The notes under the pieces: model-generated
Databases searched by the model: none
Told to the model about the DNA's origin: nothing
Seen by the model: only the letters and a program-made list of their open reading frames with translations
Assembly: GCF_014287585.1 (NCBI RefSeq)
Contig: NZ_JACOOJ010000004.1
Location: 1 to 64,000 of the forward strand
From: Parabacteroides hominis
GTDB taxonomy: Bacteria; Bacteroidota; Bacteroidia; Bacteroidales; Tannerellaceae
Length of the DNA: 64,000 bases
Direction: 5' to 3'
Position numbers and translations under genes: made by a program
Shown here: in pieces, positions 25,870 to 35,790 of the stretch
How positions within the stretch are numbered: position 1 is the stretch's first letter
Layout of the letters: the number at the start of each line of letters is the position of its first letter

Positions 25870-27231
25870 TTATTCTCTACCGCCTCCCAAAGCTTGATAA
25901 AGGTTTATCACGCTTTGTATCTCGGTGAACCTGTTAGCTGTTTGCGACAGCTGTGCACTCAACAAGGACTGGCGGGCGGTCAGTACTTCCAGGTAGGTAG
26001 TCGTACCGTGCTCCATCAGCAACGATGTGCTTTCCAATGCCTTTTCCAAGGATTGGATTTGCTTTTCGAACAGGACGGTTTTGGCCTTGCTTGTCTGGCA
26101 GGCCACCAAAGCGTCGTTGACTTCGCTACCGGCATTCAGCAAAGATTGTTGGAATGCCAGACTTGCTTCTTCCTGCTGTGCTTTGGCTATTTTGTATTGA
26201 GCCATGATCTGCCCTTTGTTGAACAACGGCTGTGTAAGTGAGCCGACTGCCGAAGCCAGGAATTTACCCGGATTGACGATCATGCTTCCTGCCGAGTTGG
26301 TCCATCCGGCACTTCCGCTCAGTACGATGGAAGGATAGAATGCTGCACGAGCCTGGTTGGTCATGTAAAATGCCTGTTCCAGCGAACGTTCGGCAGCACG
26401 CACATCGGGACGGTTCGACAACATTTGCATCGGTACGCCGACTGCCACGTCTTCCGGAAGCTGCTGGTCAGCCAACTTTCCACGTTCGTAGCGGCGTGGG
26501 GTTTCTGCGAGCAACAGGGCGAGACTGTTTTCGACCTGGTTGATCTGCTCTTTCAGGTCGAGAATGGAAGTCTGCACGCTGTAGTAAGCCGCTTCCATTT
26601 GGGAAGTGGCCGCCTCATTGGCTAATCCGGCATCCATCAATGCGCGGGTAGAAGCCACCGTCTCTTTCCAGGCTTCTTCTGTCTGTTGCGAAATGGCTAA
26701 CTGCTCATCCAGCATCAACAATGTATAGTATACGTTGGCGATCCCGGCTATCAATTGGGTACGCACGGCCTGCTGGTAGTCCTTGCTTTGGGCATACAGC
26801 GCTTTGCTCTGTTGCTTGGCATTGCGCAGACGTCCGAAAATGTCCAGTTCCCAACTGGCTGTGGCGGGCAACGTGTATGTCTTAGTCGCTTTTCCTCCGT
26901 CGAAACTGCTGATCGTTCCTTGCGGGGAAAGTGCGAACGAAGGTAGAAAAGCGAGCTTCGCCGACATTAACGCCGCTTCCGCTTCCTCGATCTGCAATTG
27001 AGCGGACCGGAGGTCGGTGTTGTTTTGTAACCCTTGTTCGATAAGAGCCTGCAATTGCGGGTCCGTAAAAAGTTCCCGCCAGTTCACATTACCGAAGTTG
27101 GTCGTATCATCGACAGCCACCTCTTCTCCGTACAGGTTGTCCGGAGTCGTTTCGGCCGGTTGATATTTAGTGTATATGCCGCAACTGCTCAACAGAGCGG
27201 TTGCGGTTGTCAATACGATTATTTTCTTCAT
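25870..27231 (-). CDS. Outer-membrane factor lipoprotein of an RND efflux pump (OprM/NodT type)
   Basis: 453 residues. The lipobox LLSSC puts the lipidated cysteine at about residue 17. Two OMF repeats follow, with the conserved NWRELFTDPQLQALIEQGLQNNTDLRSAQL at the start of the first and NRPDVRAAERSLEQAFYMTNQARAAFYPSI at the start of the second. A terminal YQALGGG is typical of the NodT group. It forms the outer-membrane exit duct. It is the third gene of an adaptor-permease-OMF operon, 3 nt after the permease. Confidence 0.94.
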   Translation of the reverse strand: MKKIIVLTTATALLSSCGIYTKYQPAETTPDNLYGEEVAVDDTTNFGNVNWRELFTDPQLQALIEQGLQNNTDLRSAQLQIEEAEAALMSAKLAFLPSFALSPQGTISSFDGGKATKTYTLPATASWELDIFGRLRNAKQQSKALYAQSKDYQQAVRTQLIAGIANVYYTLLMLDEQLAISQQTEEAWKETVASTRALMDAGLANEAATSQMEAAYYSVQTSILDLKEQINQVENSLALLLAETPRRYERGKLADQQLPEDVAVGVPMQMLSNRPDVRAAERSLEQAFYMTNQARAAFYPSIVLSGSAGWTNSAGSMIVNPGKFLASAVGSLTQPLFNKGQIMAQYKIAKAQQEEASLAFQQSLLNAGSEVNDALVACQTSKAKTVLFEKQIQSLEKALESTSLLMEHGTTTYLEVLTARQSLLSAQLSQTANRFTEIQSVINLYQALGGGRE

Positions 27232-27234
27232 ACC

Positions 27235-30200
27235 TTAATTATTTTCATTGTTTAAACCGTCACGTTCGTTTTGGCTCTTTTGCTTTTCCAACGCAACTTG
27301 CATATCGGTTTCCACTTCCATCGGCGGACGGATTCTTTCTTGCATGTATTCGAAAATGATGTAGAATACCGGCACGACGAACAGCAATGCTAATGTTCCG
27401 ACTGCCATACCGCCGACAACACCTGTTCCTAATGAACTGTTGCCGTTGGCTCCGGCTCCGGATGCGAACATAAGCGGAAGCATACCGAAGATCATCGTAA
27501 GTACGGTCATCAAAATCGGACGCAAACGGGCTTGTGCGGCCGAATAAGCCGACTCGACGATACCCATCCCTTTACGGCGGCGTTCGATGGCGAACTCGGT
27601 GATCAAAATCGCTGTCTTGGCCAAAAGTCCGATCAGCATGATTACACCGGTTTGCAAGTAAATGTTATTTTCCAATCCAAACAGTTTGGCGAACAGGAAC
27701 GAACCCATCAATCCGAACGGAACGGACAGGATAACGGCCCAAGGCACAAGGAAACTTTCGTACAGGCAAGCCAGGATCAAGTAGATAAGCAAGATACAGA
27801 CCGCATAGATAAAGAGAGTTTGCGAGCCTCCGGTATTGGCCTCTTCACGCGCCATACCGCCATATTCGTACCCGTATCCTGTCGGCAACATTTGGGCAGC
27901 CACTTCTTCGATGGCCTGTTGCACTTCACCTGTGGAATATCCCGGTGCCGGGTTCACATTGACCGTGATACAGCTGAAGAGGTTGAAACGGTTGGCCACT
28001 TCAGGTCCGAGTACCCGTTTCAGGGTTACGAACTGGCTGATAGGAGCCATTTCCGTCCCGTTGCGGACGAACATATTGTTCAGGGCTTGCTCGTCAAGAC
28101 GGTATTCAGGTGAGGCTTGCGACATCACGCGATATACTTTTCCGAATTGGTTGTAGTTGGAAACGTATGCGCCACCGCAATAACTACCCAATACGTCGAG
28201 AACCGTCGAAGGTGAAATGCCGGCCCGTTTACATTTGGCAGCGTCCACATCGACCGATATCTGCGGGAAGTTCATGGCATAAGAGGTATAAGCCATCGCC
28301 ACTTCGGGACGTTGGTTCAAAGCCCCGATATATTGCATGGCGTTGCCGTAGAAGGTGCTCATATCTCCACCTGTACGGTCCTGCAAGTTCAACTCGATGG
28401 AGTTTCCCAGACCATAGCCCGGAATCATACCCGGCTGGAAACAGAATATCTGCGCCTCTTTGATTTGGGCGAATTGTGCGTTCAGGCGGGTCACCACAGC
28501 ATCGGAAACATGTTCGGCCCCTTTTCTTTCATTCCAGTTTTTCAAACGGATGATCGCCATACCGTAGGAAGTACCCTGGCCTGCCAGGAAGCCGTAACCG
28601 GCTACGCGGGAGTAATGTTCTACTTCCGGTGTGTTCTTCAGGATGTCCTCTACCTTGTCCAGTACCTTGCCTGTCTCTTCCAGCGTGCTACCCGGAGCAA
28701 TGGCTACATTCGCCATAATGACTCCCTGGTCTTCTTGCGGGACAAGACCTGTCTTGGTATTGCTGATGAGCCATCCTAACAGGATAACGGCTGCGATCAT
28801 TCCGGTCCATACCATCCAACGGTGATGGATGAAAAACATGACGCCTTTTTTGTATTTACCCAACACCGCGTTGAAAGAGGCATTGTAGGCGGCACGCACA
28901 CGACCGTTAATACTTTTGGCACTCTTTTTTCCATCGCTCGGACGCATCATCATGGCACATAGGGCAGGGCAGAGCGTCAATGCACAAATCATGGAAAGAC
29001 CTACTGAGGTCGCCATCGTTACACCGAATTGCGTGTAGAAGATACCGGAAGTACCACCCATGAAAGTTACCGGCACGAACACGGCCATGAACACGCAGGT
29101 ACAGGAGACAACGGCCATCGTTACGTCGCCCATCGCATCTTTCGTGGCCTGGTAGGACGAGGTGTAGCCCGAATCGAATTTCGCCTGTACGGCTTCCACC
29201 ACTACGATCGCGTCGTCCACCACCGTACCGATGGCAAGCACTAATGCGAATAGAGTCAAGATATTGATTGTAAATCCGGCGGCAGTCAAGCAGGCGAATG
29301 TACCGATCAACGAAACGATGATCGAAATAGACGGGATCAACGTACTCTTTAAATCCTGCAGGAAGAAATACACCACAAGGATTACCAGAAGAATCGCCAC
29401 GATCAGCGTTTCTACTACATTATATATAGAAGCGAAAAGGAAGTCGTTGGAACTCATCATCGTGATAAATTCCGTTCCTGTAGGCAATTCATCTTTCATC
29501 TTATCCAACTCGGCGGCAATACGCTCGTTTACTTCCGTAGCATTGGAGCCGGCTACCTGGTAGATCATGAATGTCACGGCCGGTTTACCGTCCATCTGGC
29601 TGTCGAAACCGTAGCTCAATGTTCCCAACTCGACCTTGGCGACATCTTTCAAGAGTAAAACAGAACCGTCTTCCTGGGCCCGGACAACGATATTCTGGAA
29701 TTCTTCCACACTCTTCAAACGTCCGCGGTATTTCATTGTGTATTGGAAAACGTTTTTCGAATTTTCACCCAGCGAACCGGTCGGCGCCTCGATGTTCTGT
29801 TCTCCTAATATGGAAGTCACGTCCGAAGGAACCAATCCATATTGGGCCATTCGTTCGGGGTTCAGCCAGATACGCATACTGTAGGTATCGCCCAATTCCA
29901 TTACATCGCCTACGCCTTCAATACGTTTGATACGCGGGATAACGTTGATGTCAAGGTAGTTTCCGAGAAATGTCTTGTCATAACGTCCATCGGTACAGAC
30001 AAGTGCGTCGATCTGCAAGAAACTGGTCTGTCGTTTCTGGGTGCTGACGCCGATACGGGTTACTTCGGCGGGCAATAAACCCTGGGCTTTCGTTACACGG
30101 TTCTGTACGTTGACAGCCGCCATGTCAGGATCCGTCCCTTGTTTGAAATATATTTCGATACTTGCCGAGCCTGCATTGGTGGAAGTGGAAGTCATGTACA

Positions 30201-30429
30201 TCATGTTTTCCACACCGTTGATACTTTCTTCCAGCGGCATGATGACACTGTTCATCACTGCGTCGGCATCTGCACCGGTATAAGTAGCCGATACGTGGAC
30301 CGTAGGCGGCGCAATGTCAGGATATTGCTCGACCGGCAAGGTAAAGAGCGAAATCAGTCCGATCGCCAAAATAAGAATGGAGATGGAGATGGCCATAACG
30401 GGCCGTTTGATAAAAATATTTCCTTTCAT
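27235..30429 (-). CDS. RND efflux permease, AcrB/HAE1 family
   Basis: 1064 residues, the usual length. The proton relay aspartate pair is visible in LALVLAIGTVVDDAIVVVE near residue 400. Other hallmarks are the N-terminal FIKRPVMAISISILILAIGL, FLQDLKSTLIPSISI near 343, and KTAILITEFA around 940. Two large periplasmic loops carry the porter and docking domains. It exports hydrophobic or amphiphilic compounds using the proton gradient. The gene is preceded 11 nt upstream by its adaptor and followed by its OMF. Substrates cannot be predicted. Confidence 0.96.
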   Translation of the reverse strand: MKGNIFIKRPVMAISISILILAIGLISLFTLPVEQYPDIAPPTVHVSATYTGADADAVMNSVIMPLEESINGVENMMYMTSTSTNAGSASIEIYFKQGTDPDMAAVNVQNRVTKAQGLLPAEVTRIGVSTQKRQTSFLQIDALVCTDGRYDKTFLGNYLDINVIPRIKRIEGVGDVMELGDTYSMRIWLNPERMAQYGLVPSDVTSILGEQNIEAPTGSLGENSKNVFQYTMKYRGRLKSVEEFQNIVVRAQEDGSVLLLKDVAKVELGTLSYGFDSQMDGKPAVTFMIYQVAGSNATEVNERIAAELDKMKDELPTGTEFITMMSSNDFLFASIYNVVETLIVAILLVILVVYFFLQDLKSTLIPSISIIVSLIGTFACLTAAGFTINILTLFALVLAIGTVVDDAIVVVEAVQAKFDSGYTSSYQATKDAMGDVTMAVVSCTCVFMAVFVPVTFMGGTSGIFYTQFGVTMATSVGLSMICALTLCPALCAMMMRPSDGKKSAKSINGRVRAAYNASFNAVLGKYKKGVMFFIHHRWMVWTGMIAAVILLGWLISNTKTGLVPQEDQGVIMANVAIAPGSTLEETGKVLDKVEDILKNTPEVEHYSRVAGYGFLAGQGTSYGMAIIRLKNWNERKGAEHVSDAVVTRLNAQFAQIKEAQIFCFQPGMIPGYGLGNSIELNLQDRTGGDMSTFYGNAMQYIGALNQRPEVAMAYTSYAMNFPQISVDVDAAKCKRAGISPSTVLDVLGSYCGGAYVSNYNQFGKVYRVMSQASPEYRLDEQALNNMFVRNGTEMAPISQFVTLKRVLGPEVANRFNLFSCITVNVNPAPGYSTGEVQQAIEEVAAQMLPTGYGYEYGGMAREEANTGGSQTLFIYAVCILLIYLILACLYESFLVPWAVILSVPFGLMGSFLFAKLFGLENNIYLQTGVIMLIGLLAKTAILITEFAIERRRKGMGIVESAYSAAQARLRPILMTVLTMIFGMLPLMFASGAGANGNSSLGTGVVGGMAVGTLALLFVVPVFYIIFEYMQERIRPPMEVETDMQVALEKQKSQNERDGLNNENN

Positions 30430-30440
30430 ACTTCGATCCT

Positions 30441-31547
30441 TTATTTAACTTGCGTTCCTTCACGTACTAATCCGGCTCCTTCGGATACGATCTCTTCGCC
30501 CACCTTCAATCCGTCGAGTACGATGTATTCACGACCGTCGCTGATTTCAGCCACGGTAATTAATGTGGAAACGGCTTTGCCGTCCACTACTTTGTAGACA
30601 ATCGTCTTGTCCTGCATGCGGACTGTTGCGCCCTGAGGTATGACGATACAGTCTTTGTAAGCCTGCGGTATGAGCACATTGCCGGAGGCTCCGCTATGAA
30701 GCAGGCGGGATTCGTTGGGGAATACGGCACGCACGCCGACTGTCCCGGTCTTCCGGTCGATCACTCCGCTGATCGATTCGATCTTTCCTTTCTGTTCGTA
30801 AATAGACTGGTCGTTCAGTTTCAACGACACTTCCGGCATGTTTTCCAGGGCTTCATCCATGCTTTTGTATTGGCGGCTCATGGCCAGCAACTGGTTTTCC
30901 GTCATGGAGAAGTAGACATACATGTTCGAATTGTCCGAAACCGTTGTCAGCGGTTGGGGAATACTGGCGCTGACCAGTGCCCCGGCACGGTAAGGCAACA
31001 TACCGACAACTCCGTCGGTCGGACTTTTGACTTCCGTATAAGACAGATTGTTGCGGGCGTTCAGTTCCTGGGCTTCGGCCTGAACCAACTGTGCTTTGGC
31101 GGTCAGGTAACTGTTTTCGCTTGTTTTCAGGTTAAAAGCGGAAACAACCTTTTTCGCAAACAGTTCTTTTGTGCTGCTGTAGTTCAGTTCGGCGGTAGCC
31201 AAAGCTGCTTTTGCCACTTCCACGTTTGCCTGGGCTGTTTTTAAGGCAGCCTTATAAGGAACCTGGTCTATGACGAAAAGTAATTGTCCTTTCCGTACAA
31301 CCTGTCCTTCCGTTACACAAAGTCGCTCGATAGTTCCTGATACTTGCGGATAAATATCTATATCCTGGCGACCGCGGATCGTGGCCGAATAAGGTGTTGT
31401 CAGCTCTTTGTCAGCCGTAGAAACTTTCATCGTCGCGTAAGATGCTTTCATCTGCGCATCCGGTGCATGTTTGCAGGATGCCATCCACATAGTCGTACAG
31501 CCGATAACTGCCATCAGCCGTATCCATTTTGCATTTGCTCTTGTCAT
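30441..31547 (-). CDS. RND efflux periplasmic adaptor (membrane fusion) lipoprotein
   Basis: 368 residues with lipobox WMASC (cysteine near 24). A barrel-lipoyl-hairpin order is seen: IDIYPQVSGTIERLCVTEGQVVRKGQLLFVID (lipoyl half near 65-95), an alpha-hairpin about 100-165, and the second lipoyl half SPTDGVVGMLPYRAGALV near 175. The beta-barrel and membrane-proximal domain follow. It links the permease and the OMF in the two following genes. No dedicated regulator lies next to the operon. Confidence 0.94.
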   Translation of the reverse strand: MTRANAKWIRLMAVIGCTTMWMASCKHAPDAQMKASYATMKVSTADKELTTPYSATIRGRQDIDIYPQVSGTIERLCVTEGQVVRKGQLLFVIDQVPYKAALKTAQANVEVAKAALATAELNYSSTKELFAKKVVSAFNLKTSENSYLTAKAQLVQAEAQELNARNNLSYTEVKSPTDGVVGMLPYRAGALVSASIPQPLTTVSDNSNMYVYFSMTENQLLAMSRQYKSMDEALENMPEVSLKLNDQSIYEQKGKIESISGVIDRKTGTVGVRAVFPNESRLLHSGASGNVLIPQAYKDCIVIPQGATVRMQDKTIVYKVVDGKAVSTLITVAEISDGREYIVLDGLKVGEEIVSEGAGLVREGTQVK

Positions 31548-31572
31548 ATTCGTTTATTATTTAGAAATGACG

Positions 31573-31580
31573 CAAATGTA
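31573..31580 (-). promoter_or_regulatory. -7 box (TACATTTG) of the RND operon
   Basis: Minus-strand match to TAnnTTTG, 25 nt before the adaptor start; -33 box not evident. The rest of the gap up to 31777 is AT-rich without a recognisable gene. Confidence 0.45.
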
Positions 31581-31777
31581 TTTCAAAAAAGATCGGTATA
31601 ATTTGTCTGAATTTCTATATAAATCTCCCGTATTGATACTGTATAGATATTTTAATAAAAGAATGATTGAAAAAAAACAAATAACTATAACATACTGCTA
31701 TGTGGTTTGTAAATCGGGTGTTTGGAAGGACAGGATCGGTTAATGGAAGTATATTGGGATTCACGGGAGAGACAGCG

Positions 31778-31837
31778 GTGTGTCAAAATGTACTTGTCCC
31801 CGCGTCAAGCGCGGGAACAAGGCAGTTTTGACACACC
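31778..31837. repeat. Nested palindrome with REP-like core behind the alkaline phosphatase gene
   Basis: Outer arms GGTGTGTCAAAA / TTTTGACACACC are 12-bp perfect. Inside is a REP-like core, CCCGCG-TCAAG-CGCGGG, of the same type as the pair at 3730-3832. Because it starts 17 nt beyond the phosphatase stop on the minus strand, it may double as that gene's transcription terminator. Confidence 0.75.
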
Positions 31838-31853
31838 TTCGTCGTCTTTATTT

Positions 31854-33548
31854 TTATTGCAGATATTCTACCAGTTTGGTCGGCAGATAGAATGTGTTGT
31901 TTTTGTCAACATATACGATTACCGAATTCAGGCGGATTTCTTCCTGGCCTTTCTTTCCGATCGTCACGATGTTGCTGAACGGCGTGATATTGATTTGTTT
32001 CTTTTTGTTCTTTACAACCAATGAAGGAGAACCTTTTTCGTCTTTGGCCGGAACTATTTCACATTTGAAATCTTTGAATACTTCCGTGTGAGGAGCGAAG
32101 TTTCCGGCTGTCAGGTCTTCCAGCGTGTCGTGCGTCATGCCGAACAAGGCGCAGAGATAATGGTTCAGCTCAATATTCGTGTGCATGCCGAGAGGCAGGC
32201 TTCCCTGGTCCGGATGGTAGGCGGCAAGAAATACTTCTTCACCTGTATGACCTCCGGTTGTGAAGCCGAAACAAGTGCGTGAAGTCAGCAGTTGAGACAT
32301 GAAAGAAGTCAGGGAACCGCTGTATAAGGAACCTTTGCCTTCGGTCGAACGTTCGCTTTGCGGTATCGGGCTGTTCTTATAGTCTTTGCAATGGTTTAAA
32401 GCATCCAACTCTTCCGGTGTCAGTTCGAAACCTGCATACGTGCGGAATACGTTCTGGACTTCGGAAGCCGGAACACTGTTCACCTTCTTGGCAAAGCCTT
32501 CGGCTGTCAGCTTATACAGAGAAAACTGGTGGAAGAGTTGTTCCTTGCTCAGTTTGTCGTAGCCTTTGCAGTCACGACGTCCGATGCTGATACCGCTGTT
32601 GCCGTGGTCGGGAACCATGATAACGGCAGTCTCACCATTCTGGCGGGCAAATTCGAGAGCAGCACCGCAAGCACGGTCATAAGCTAAGAAATCGGTAGCC
32701 ATGCCGACCGGGTCGTTAGCGTGAGCAGCCCAGTCGACCTTGCTGCCTTCAACCATCAAGAAGAAGCCGTTCGGGTTCTGGGATAATTTTTCGATCGCTT
32801 TGCGTGTCATTTCTTCCAAAGAAGGCTGTTGGGCCGGGTCGCGGTCGATGTCATAAGCCATTTCCTTGTCTCCGAACAAGGCCCACATATTGTTGCCCTT
32901 GTAATTACGCATACCGTCGATGTCATTCTTGAAGACACCGTATCCGTTACCTTTCAGGTAGGCTTCGCTTTCTTCGGGAAGCAGGCTGACGCCACCGCCG
33001 ATCACTACGTTCAGGTCGTTATGAGCCATCTGCGGGGCGATCCATTCATATTTGCCACGGTTGTAACTGTGGGCGGAGCAGTCGGCCGGTGTCGCATGCG
33101 GAAATTCGCAGGTGAAAACCAGTCCCGTTGATTTGCCCTGTTTTATTTTGGCGGCTTCCAGGACGGTTGTCAACGGTTGGAAAGCGCGTGCCGGATCGGT
33201 CGGGTAGATGTCGTTGTCGCCGTCGTTCTCCGGATAAGTGGAAACGTAGCCTGTGCGGCTGGGCTGTCCCGTCATGTAGCAGGAAGTCGTAGGAGCCGAG
33301 TCGCCGATCGGGGCATTCGAAGAATGCGTGCGGACCGTACCGCAGAGATACGGGTCGATGTTCAATTTCGGCTTGTCGGGGTTGGTGTACCATTGCAGCC
33401 AACGCGCCATGGAAACTGTAGCCAGTGATGTACCGTCCGGAATCAGAAGAATGACATTCTTCACCGGCTTTACGTTTTCTACATCCTGAGCCTTTACCGG
33501 CACGAAGATGACAGCCAGTAACAGGAGAAGTGTAATTGTTTTTTTCAT
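31854..33548 (-). CDS. Alkaline phosphatase (PhoA superfamily), periplasmic
   Basis: 564 residues with a signal peptide ending PVKAQ. The nucleophile region is GDSAPTTSCYMTG near residue 82, with serine as the phosphorylated residue of the DSA motif. Metal ligands are suggested by LLIPDGTS near 33, VEGSKVDWAAHANDP near 266, VPDHGNSG near 315 and TTGGHTGEEVFLAAY near 430. A family-specific C-terminal extension follows. It releases phosphate from esters in the periplasm. The gene lies 11 nt downstream of the M24 peptidase gene on the same strand. Confidence 0.92.
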   Translation of the reverse strand: MKKTITLLLLLAVIFVPVKAQDVENVKPVKNVILLIPDGTSLATVSMARWLQWYTNPDKPKLNIDPYLCGTVRTHSSNAPIGDSAPTTSCYMTGQPSRTGYVSTYPENDGDNDIYPTDPARAFQPLTTVLEAAKIKQGKSTGLVFTCEFPHATPADCSAHSYNRGKYEWIAPQMAHNDLNVVIGGGVSLLPEESEAYLKGNGYGVFKNDIDGMRNYKGNNMWALFGDKEMAYDIDRDPAQQPSLEEMTRKAIEKLSQNPNGFFLMVEGSKVDWAAHANDPVGMATDFLAYDRACGAALEFARQNGETAVIMVPDHGNSGISIGRRDCKGYDKLSKEQLFHQFSLYKLTAEGFAKKVNSVPASEVQNVFRTYAGFELTPEELDALNHCKDYKNSPIPQSERSTEGKGSLYSGSLTSFMSQLLTSRTCFGFTTGGHTGEEVFLAAYHPDQGSLPLGMHTNIELNHYLCALFGMTHDTLEDLTAGNFAPHTEVFKDFKCEIVPAKDEKGSPSLVVKNKKKQINITPFSNIVTIGKKGQEEIRLNSVIVYVDKNNTFYLPTKLVEYLQ

Positions 33549-33559
33549 GTTCTTACTAT

Positions 33560-34741
33560 TTATAGTTGTATGATATCTTCTGTAAATTGCGTAATCTTCT
33601 CCAGCCCGGTTTCCGTAACCAGGAAACTGTTTTCGATGCCGACGGCGCCGACACCCGGTATTACGTATTTGGGTTCGAGCGCGAATACCATGTTCGGTTC
33701 CAGCACCTCTTTCGAGCGGGGCGTAAGTACCGGGAGCTCGTTTATCTGGATGCCGATGCCGTGTCCTACGAATTTGGCTTGTTGCTTGGTTCCCATGAAG
33801 TAAGCGCCGAGTCCCTGGTTTTCGGTGATTTTGGCGGCTATCTCATACAGTTCGGCACAGGGTGTTCCCGGCCGGGCGATATTTTCTATTTCGCTTTCGA
33901 TAAGGAGTGCGGTCTGATGCGCCCGGTAAGCAAGCTCGGTCAGGCGGCCAACGGAGAACACACGTGTCATATCCGTCATATAAGCCGTATAGTTTCCCGC
34001 CATGTCCACCATAATGGCCGTCCCTTCTTTCAGGACCGTCCCGTTCGCACCTAACGGGCAGGATGCGTCGATGCCGCCTCCGCCTAAGGCAAAGTCGAAA
34101 GGAGAGGGGACTTCGGCGTTTTCTCCCGCCAGGATACTTCCCATAAAGATATCCATATTAGCGCCGAAAGCGCGGAACAGCCCGATGGAACCGTTCTTGC
34201 GCATCCGCTTTTCTATTTCATACTGGAATTCGAGGTCTGTCATTCCGGGACGGAAACATTCGGGAATTTCGGCGTATGTCTTGGCGTGGCGTTCGGCTGA
34301 GATACGGAACATCTGGATCTCGTGCGGCGTCTTTATCCGGCGCAGCTCACGCATCATTGTGGTAGCGTTTCCGGTCTCTTTCGGATTGAAGATCTTTTGC
34401 AGGCGTATATAGTCGTTGTATGTCAGTTCGTCGGCTTCGAGCAAGAGCTTTTCCGGCATTTCCAGTCCGTGGGACACGAACAGTTCGGCCATCTGTTCCG
34501 GTTTGCGGATATATTCCACATGGTCGTGTACCAAGCCGTTCGGGCGTTTCACGAAGAACCAGGGAGCGCCTTCTGCCGGAAGGTAGAAGTATCCGCTATA
34601 GACACGTCCGGTTGTATAATACAGGTTTACATCTACGGTGAGCAGGCATCCGTCGGCGTTTATTTTTCGCATCGCCTGTTGCATGCGATCCCATTTCAGC
34701 TTGAGATCGCCAATCAATTCTTTTTGTATCATTTCCAACAC
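33560..34741 (-). CDS. M24 family aminopeptidase (Xaa-Pro peptidase-like)
   Basis: 393 residues. The N-terminal creatinase-like domain (about 1-150) is followed by the pita-bread domain with the dinuclear metal ligands: Asp in MVDMAGNYTAYMTDMTRVF (two aspartates), His in FVGHGIGIQINELPVL, Glu in VFALEPKYV and Glu in VGIENSFLVTETG. It is expected to remove N-terminal residues next to proline, in the cytoplasm. It precedes the alkaline phosphatase gene. A -7 box enclosed by a hairpin lies directly upstream. Confidence 0.9.
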   Translation of the reverse strand: MLEMIQKELIGDLKLKWDRMQQAMRKINADGCLLTVDVNLYYTTGRVYSGYFYLPAEGAPWFFVKRPNGLVHDHVEYIRKPEQMAELFVSHGLEMPEKLLLEADELTYNDYIRLQKIFNPKETGNATTMMRELRRIKTPHEIQMFRISAERHAKTYAEIPECFRPGMTDLEFQYEIEKRMRKNGSIGLFRAFGANMDIFMGSILAGENAEVPSPFDFALGGGGIDASCPLGANGTVLKEGTAIMVDMAGNYTAYMTDMTRVFSVGRLTELAYRAHQTALLIESEIENIARPGTPCAELYEIAAKITENQGLGAYFMGTKQQAKFVGHGIGIQINELPVLTPRSKEVLEPNMVFALEPKYVIPGVGAVGIENSFLVTETGLEKITQFTEDIIQL

Positions 34742-34752
34742 TTAATTTTTAT

Positions 34753-34782
34753 CCGGCATCAAAGATATTAAATTAATGCCGG
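34753..34782 (-). promoter_or_regulatory. -7 box inside an inverted repeat upstream of the M24 gene
   Basis: CCGGCAT / ATGCCGG arms (34753-34759, 34776-34782) enclose a minus-strand TATCTTTG at 34767-34760. This could be an operator controlling the promoter. A terminator for the M48 gene is less likely because no T run follows. Confidence 0.4.
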
Positions 34783-34819
34783 GATTGGAATGATTTTGGA
34801 TATTAATTCTTGATTAAAT

Positions 34820-35788
34820 TTAGAATTGTTCGAGCACTTGTATCCGCTTTTCGATGGGCGGATGAGTGGCGAAAAGTCCGCTTAAACCGCTCAATGCGCT
34901 TTGGGCTTGTTTGCCCGGATGCTGGATGAAAAGCTGGGCTACGTCTTCCCGTTTGACGGCTTCGATGTCGGGATCGGCCGATATTTTCCGCAGTGCGCTG
35001 GCAAGGGCGAGCGGATTCTTGGTCATCTCGGCAGCCCCGGCATCGGCCAGGTATTCCCGTTTGCGCGAGATGGCGAAACGCATCAGCATGGAGAAGAAAT
35101 AGCCGATGGCTGCAACAACCATGACTAAGACGATGATGATCGCAGTGTTGTTTTTCTCGTCTCTCCTGCGGCTCATCGACGAGTAGTAGACGGAACGCAT
35201 GGCCATCTGTGCGAGCATGGCAAAGATGCCGACAAAGACAATCGATACGATCATCAGGCGCACGTCCTTGTTGCGGATATGCGACAGCTCGTGTGCAATG
35301 ACCGCTTCCAGTTCTTGGTCGTCCAACTTGTCGATGATCCCCCGCGAGAGGCTGACGGTGTAAGTCCTTTCGTTGATGCCGCTTGCAAAAGCGTTCAGCG
35401 AATCGTCGTTGATGATATTGATCTTGGGCATTTTCATCCCCTGGCTCATGCACAGGTTTTCCACTAAGTTATATACCCTTTTGTTTTCCATTCTCGACAA
35501 AGGTTCGGAACCGGTTGCCGAGTTGATGATGCTCGTATTGGCAAAATAGGCGATGATGAACCACATGAGTACGCCGCCCAACACGTATGGCGCCAAATGG
35601 ATGAACATTCCGGTGGAATATCTTAATATCTCGGCCCCCGTCATGCCGTCGTCGTTCATCGCCAACAGGTGGAGCAGGTAGCAGAACGCAAAAAGCAGTC
35701 CCATCACCAGGCAGGGAAACAAGCAAAGCAAGAGCAGGGACCGGAAGTTGTTCCTGCTCTGTTGGGTTTGTATACCGACGTATTGCAT
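34820..35788 (-). CDS. HtpX-like M48 membrane zinc metalloprotease
   Basis: 322 residues. Two N-terminal membrane helices are followed by the protease domain: MKMPKINIINDDSLNAFASG, then AVIAHELSHIRNKDVRLM with the HExxH zinc motif near residue 168. Two further helices and a third zinc-ligand region (REYLADAGAAEMTKNP, glutamate in EYxAD) follow, and the terminal FATHPPIEKRIQVL is typical. It degrades misfolded membrane proteins. The gene follows lemA by 2 nt; the LemA-HtpX pair is a widespread combination. Confidence 0.93.
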   Translation of the reverse strand: MQYVGIQTQQSRNNFRSLLLLCLFPCLVMGLLFAFCYLLHLLAMNDDGMTGAEILRYSTGMFIHLAPYVLGGVLMWFIIAYFANTSIINSATGSEPLSRMENKRVYNLVENLCMSQGMKMPKINIINDDSLNAFASGINERTYTVSLSRGIIDKLDDQELEAVIAHELSHIRNKDVRLMIVSIVFVGIFAMLAQMAMRSVYYSSMSRRRDEKNNTAIIIVLVMVVAAIGYFFSMLMRFAISRKREYLADAGAAEMTKNPLALASALRKISADPDIEAVKREDVAQLFIQHPGKQAQSALSGLSGLFATHPPIEKRIQVLEQF

Positions 35789-35790
35789 CC

